Shown: positions 61,950-63,025 of the stretch, piece by piece
Layout of the letters: each line of letters starts with the position of its first letter
Numbering within the stretch: position 1 is the first letter of the stretch
Assembly: GCA_035646375.1 (NCBI GenBank)
Contig: DASRPM010000098.1
Span: 1-63,025, forward strand
Length of the DNA: 63,025 bases
Direction: 5' to 3'
Source of the DNA: DASYRM01 sp035646375
Lineage (GTDB): Bacteria; Acidobacteriota; Vicinamibacteria; Vicinamibacterales; UBA2999
Program-made: the position numbers and the translations under genes
The notes under the pieces: generated by a model
What the model was told of the DNA's origin: nothing
Databases searched by the model: none
The model's input: only the letters and a program-made list of their open reading frames with translations

Positions 61950-63025
61950 TCAGCTCCGGGCGCGCACGCGGCTTGCGGCCCGGCGCAGGGCGCCCCACGG
62001 GCGCGGGCGGGGGCGTTCCGACCCGGGCACGAGGCGCAACGTGGCTGCGCTTGCCCCCAGAGGCGCGGCCTCATACCCGAGCTGCGTGGCGGCGGCCTGC
62101 ACCGAGGCCGCCTGCCCGGCGTCCTTGAGCATGACCAGGACGGATCGGGGCCGATGGCTGACGAACAGCTCGGCCGCGCCCCGCAGCACCTCGTCCGCCC
62201 CCGACCGGAGCGCGATCCGCAGGGCGTGAGGCGGCGGCAGCCGGTGGCGGCGCACCACGTCGTCGAGCGTCTCGGCGCATACCGGCTGCGTGTAGTGTTC
62301 GCCAGGTGCTTCTCGCCCGGGCCGCCACTCCCGCGCGCGCAGCGCGTGGTGATCGCCGCCAGCGGCGTGCGGATAGGTGAGCGCCCGCAATCCGGCGCGT
62401 GCGGCAAGCGCCAGCGGCAACGGGACCACCGTGCCCGAGCAGCCGTTGAGGATCACGTTGTCGCACAGCTCGTGGAACGCGGCAAAGCCAGGCTCGAACG
62501 CCACGGCCACGGCTCCGCGCTGCAGCGCCGCGGCCAGGCTGCAGGTGCCCACGCCGGCGCCGATGTCGTACACCACATCGCCAGGCGCGACGTCCGCGGC
62601 CAGCCACGCCGCGAGCGCCGGCGGCAGCGTCACCACGCCGTGGCGCGTGAGGCGGCGCGTGGCGGCGGTGGCATAGAGGCGTACGGCCCCCTCGCGCGTG
62701 CCGAGCGGCAACGTCGGCCTGGCGCTCTCGCCGCTGACGTGCGGCCCGGTGTCCTCCAACGGTTCGTCCGGTGGAGTCACCGGCACTGCTCGAAGGCGCG
62801 CGGGCGCTTCGGCGGAGCGCACGCCGGACAACGCCCCGGCGCGATCGACCAGCATCTGCGCGAGCGCCGGCGCCACCGGGCGGTCGCCGAGCGGCCGAAG
62901 GAACCCGGCGATGAATGTCCGGATCGATGCCGTCTCGGGCGGGGCGCTCAGCGCCGCCGCCAGCTGCGCCACATGGCTGCCGAGATCCGGCGCGTAGTGC
63001 ACGAAGCCGCCGTGCTCGCGCAGCA
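61950..63025 (-). CDS. FkbM-type methyltransferase, 5' end probably outside window
   Basis: At least 350 residues are visible. The SAM-binding motif is VVYDIGAGVGTCSLAAAL near the middle, followed by AVAFEPGFAAFHELCDNVILN and the FkbM-like ETLDDVVRRHRLPPPHALRIAL. The N-terminal 110 residues (APDLGSHVAQLAAAL, then an Arg/Pro-rich part) are not recognised. GTG at 63002 could start the protein, but the frame stays open to the window edge, so the true start may be further on. FkbM enzymes O-methylate sugars or polyketides; the substrate is unknown. The Cys of the C-terminal motif and a basic tail end the protein. Confidence 0.75.
   Translation of the reverse strand, partial: LREHGGFVHYAPDLGSHVAQLAAALSAPPETASIRTFIAGFLRPLGDRPVAPALAQMLVDRAGALSGVRSAEAPARLRAVPVTPPDEPLEDTGPHVSGESARPTLPLGTREGAVRLYATAATRRLTRHGVVTLPPALAAWLAADVAPGDVVYDIGAGVGTCSLAAALQRGAVAVAFEPGFAAFHELCDNVILNGCSGTVVPLPLALAARAGLRALTYPHAAGGDHHALRAREWRPGREAPGEHYTQPVCAETLDDVVRRHRLPPPHALRIALRSGADEVLRGAAELFVSHRPRSVLVMLKDAGQAASVQAAATQLGYEAAPLGASAATLRLVPGSERPRPRPWGALRRAASRVRARS

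Overview
This window is a densely coded, very GC-rich chromosomal segment from a Gram-negative bacterium. It has an outer-membrane assembly and lipid A section (BamA, a Skp/OmpH chaperone, LpxA, LpxI, LolC/E, LolD), the futalosine route to menaquinone (MqnA, MqnC, a probable aminofutalosine deaminase, MqnP, UbiE/MenG) and a heat-shock operon with an HspR-type repressor. Together with small membrane families I associate with Acidobacteriota, this suggests an acidobacterium, perhaps Vicinamibacteria-like. That assignment is inference from gene content and base composition only. I see no rRNA, tRNA, CRISPR array, prophage or intact insertion sequence. Intergenic gaps are all under 300 bases.

Layout. 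1-3159 (minus): a truncated alpha/beta hydrolase, DUF3565 and a class A penicillin-binding protein. 3227-6928: the dnaK-dnaJ-hspR operon, with a good sigma-70-type promoter overlapped by a HAIR-like inverted repeat. 7046-10451: a DnaC-like ATPase, a 166-bp MITE-like element, HemW and two paralogous exported proteins. 10485-14379: an OmpA-like barrel divergent from acyl-CoA dehydrogenase, MeaB and a methylmalonyl-CoA epimerase/metallo-hydrolase fusion. 14398-16286: MTA phosphorylase and an adenosine-type kinase. 16363-19157: a Fsr-like exporter and four small membrane proteins. 19218-23586: RibH, NusB, LysS, LolC/E and LolD, tightly coupled. 23616-29633 (minus): a response regulator, a 1481-residue hybrid kinase and a 3-hydroxyisobutyrate-dehydrogenase-type reductase. 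29663-32982: a ClpN-ABM fusion and ClpC. 33125-46303: BamA, a lipoprotein, Skp, a FabZ-LpxA fusion, LpxI, a Gfo/Idh oxidoreductase and then the menaquinone genes, mostly overlapping start-to-stop. 46388-51018: TonB-like protein, a tiny membrane peptide, MiaA, Hfq, DeoB and dGTPase. 51108-59546: YceD, L32, PlsX, FabD, FabG, ACP, FabF, EtfB, EtfA and ETF-quinone oxidoreductase. 59546-63025: DUF374 acyltransferase, PQQ-type sugar dehydrogenase, a SEC-C protein and a FkbM-type methyltransferase.

The genes form coherent modules: protein quality control (DnaK, DnaJ, HspR, ClpC), propionyl/methylmalonyl-CoA handling, envelope biogenesis, fatty-acid synthesis feeding lipid A and phospholipid, and an acyl-CoA to ETF to quinone electron route that would end in the menaquinone made by the neighbouring mqn genes.

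The most unusual things I see are: (1) an intact gene inside the menaquinone operon that looks like an MqnE stripped of its iron-sulfur cysteines; (2) three uncommon domain fusions (ClpN-ABM, FabZ-LpxA, epimerase-metallo-hydrolase); (3) a family of degenerate heptanucleotide repeats folding into long hairpins directly at gene 3' ends; (4) a MITE-like element that supplies the stop codon of its neighbour; (5) several genes whose only promoter-like -10 box sits 5-7 bases before the start codon, suggesting leaderless mRNAs.
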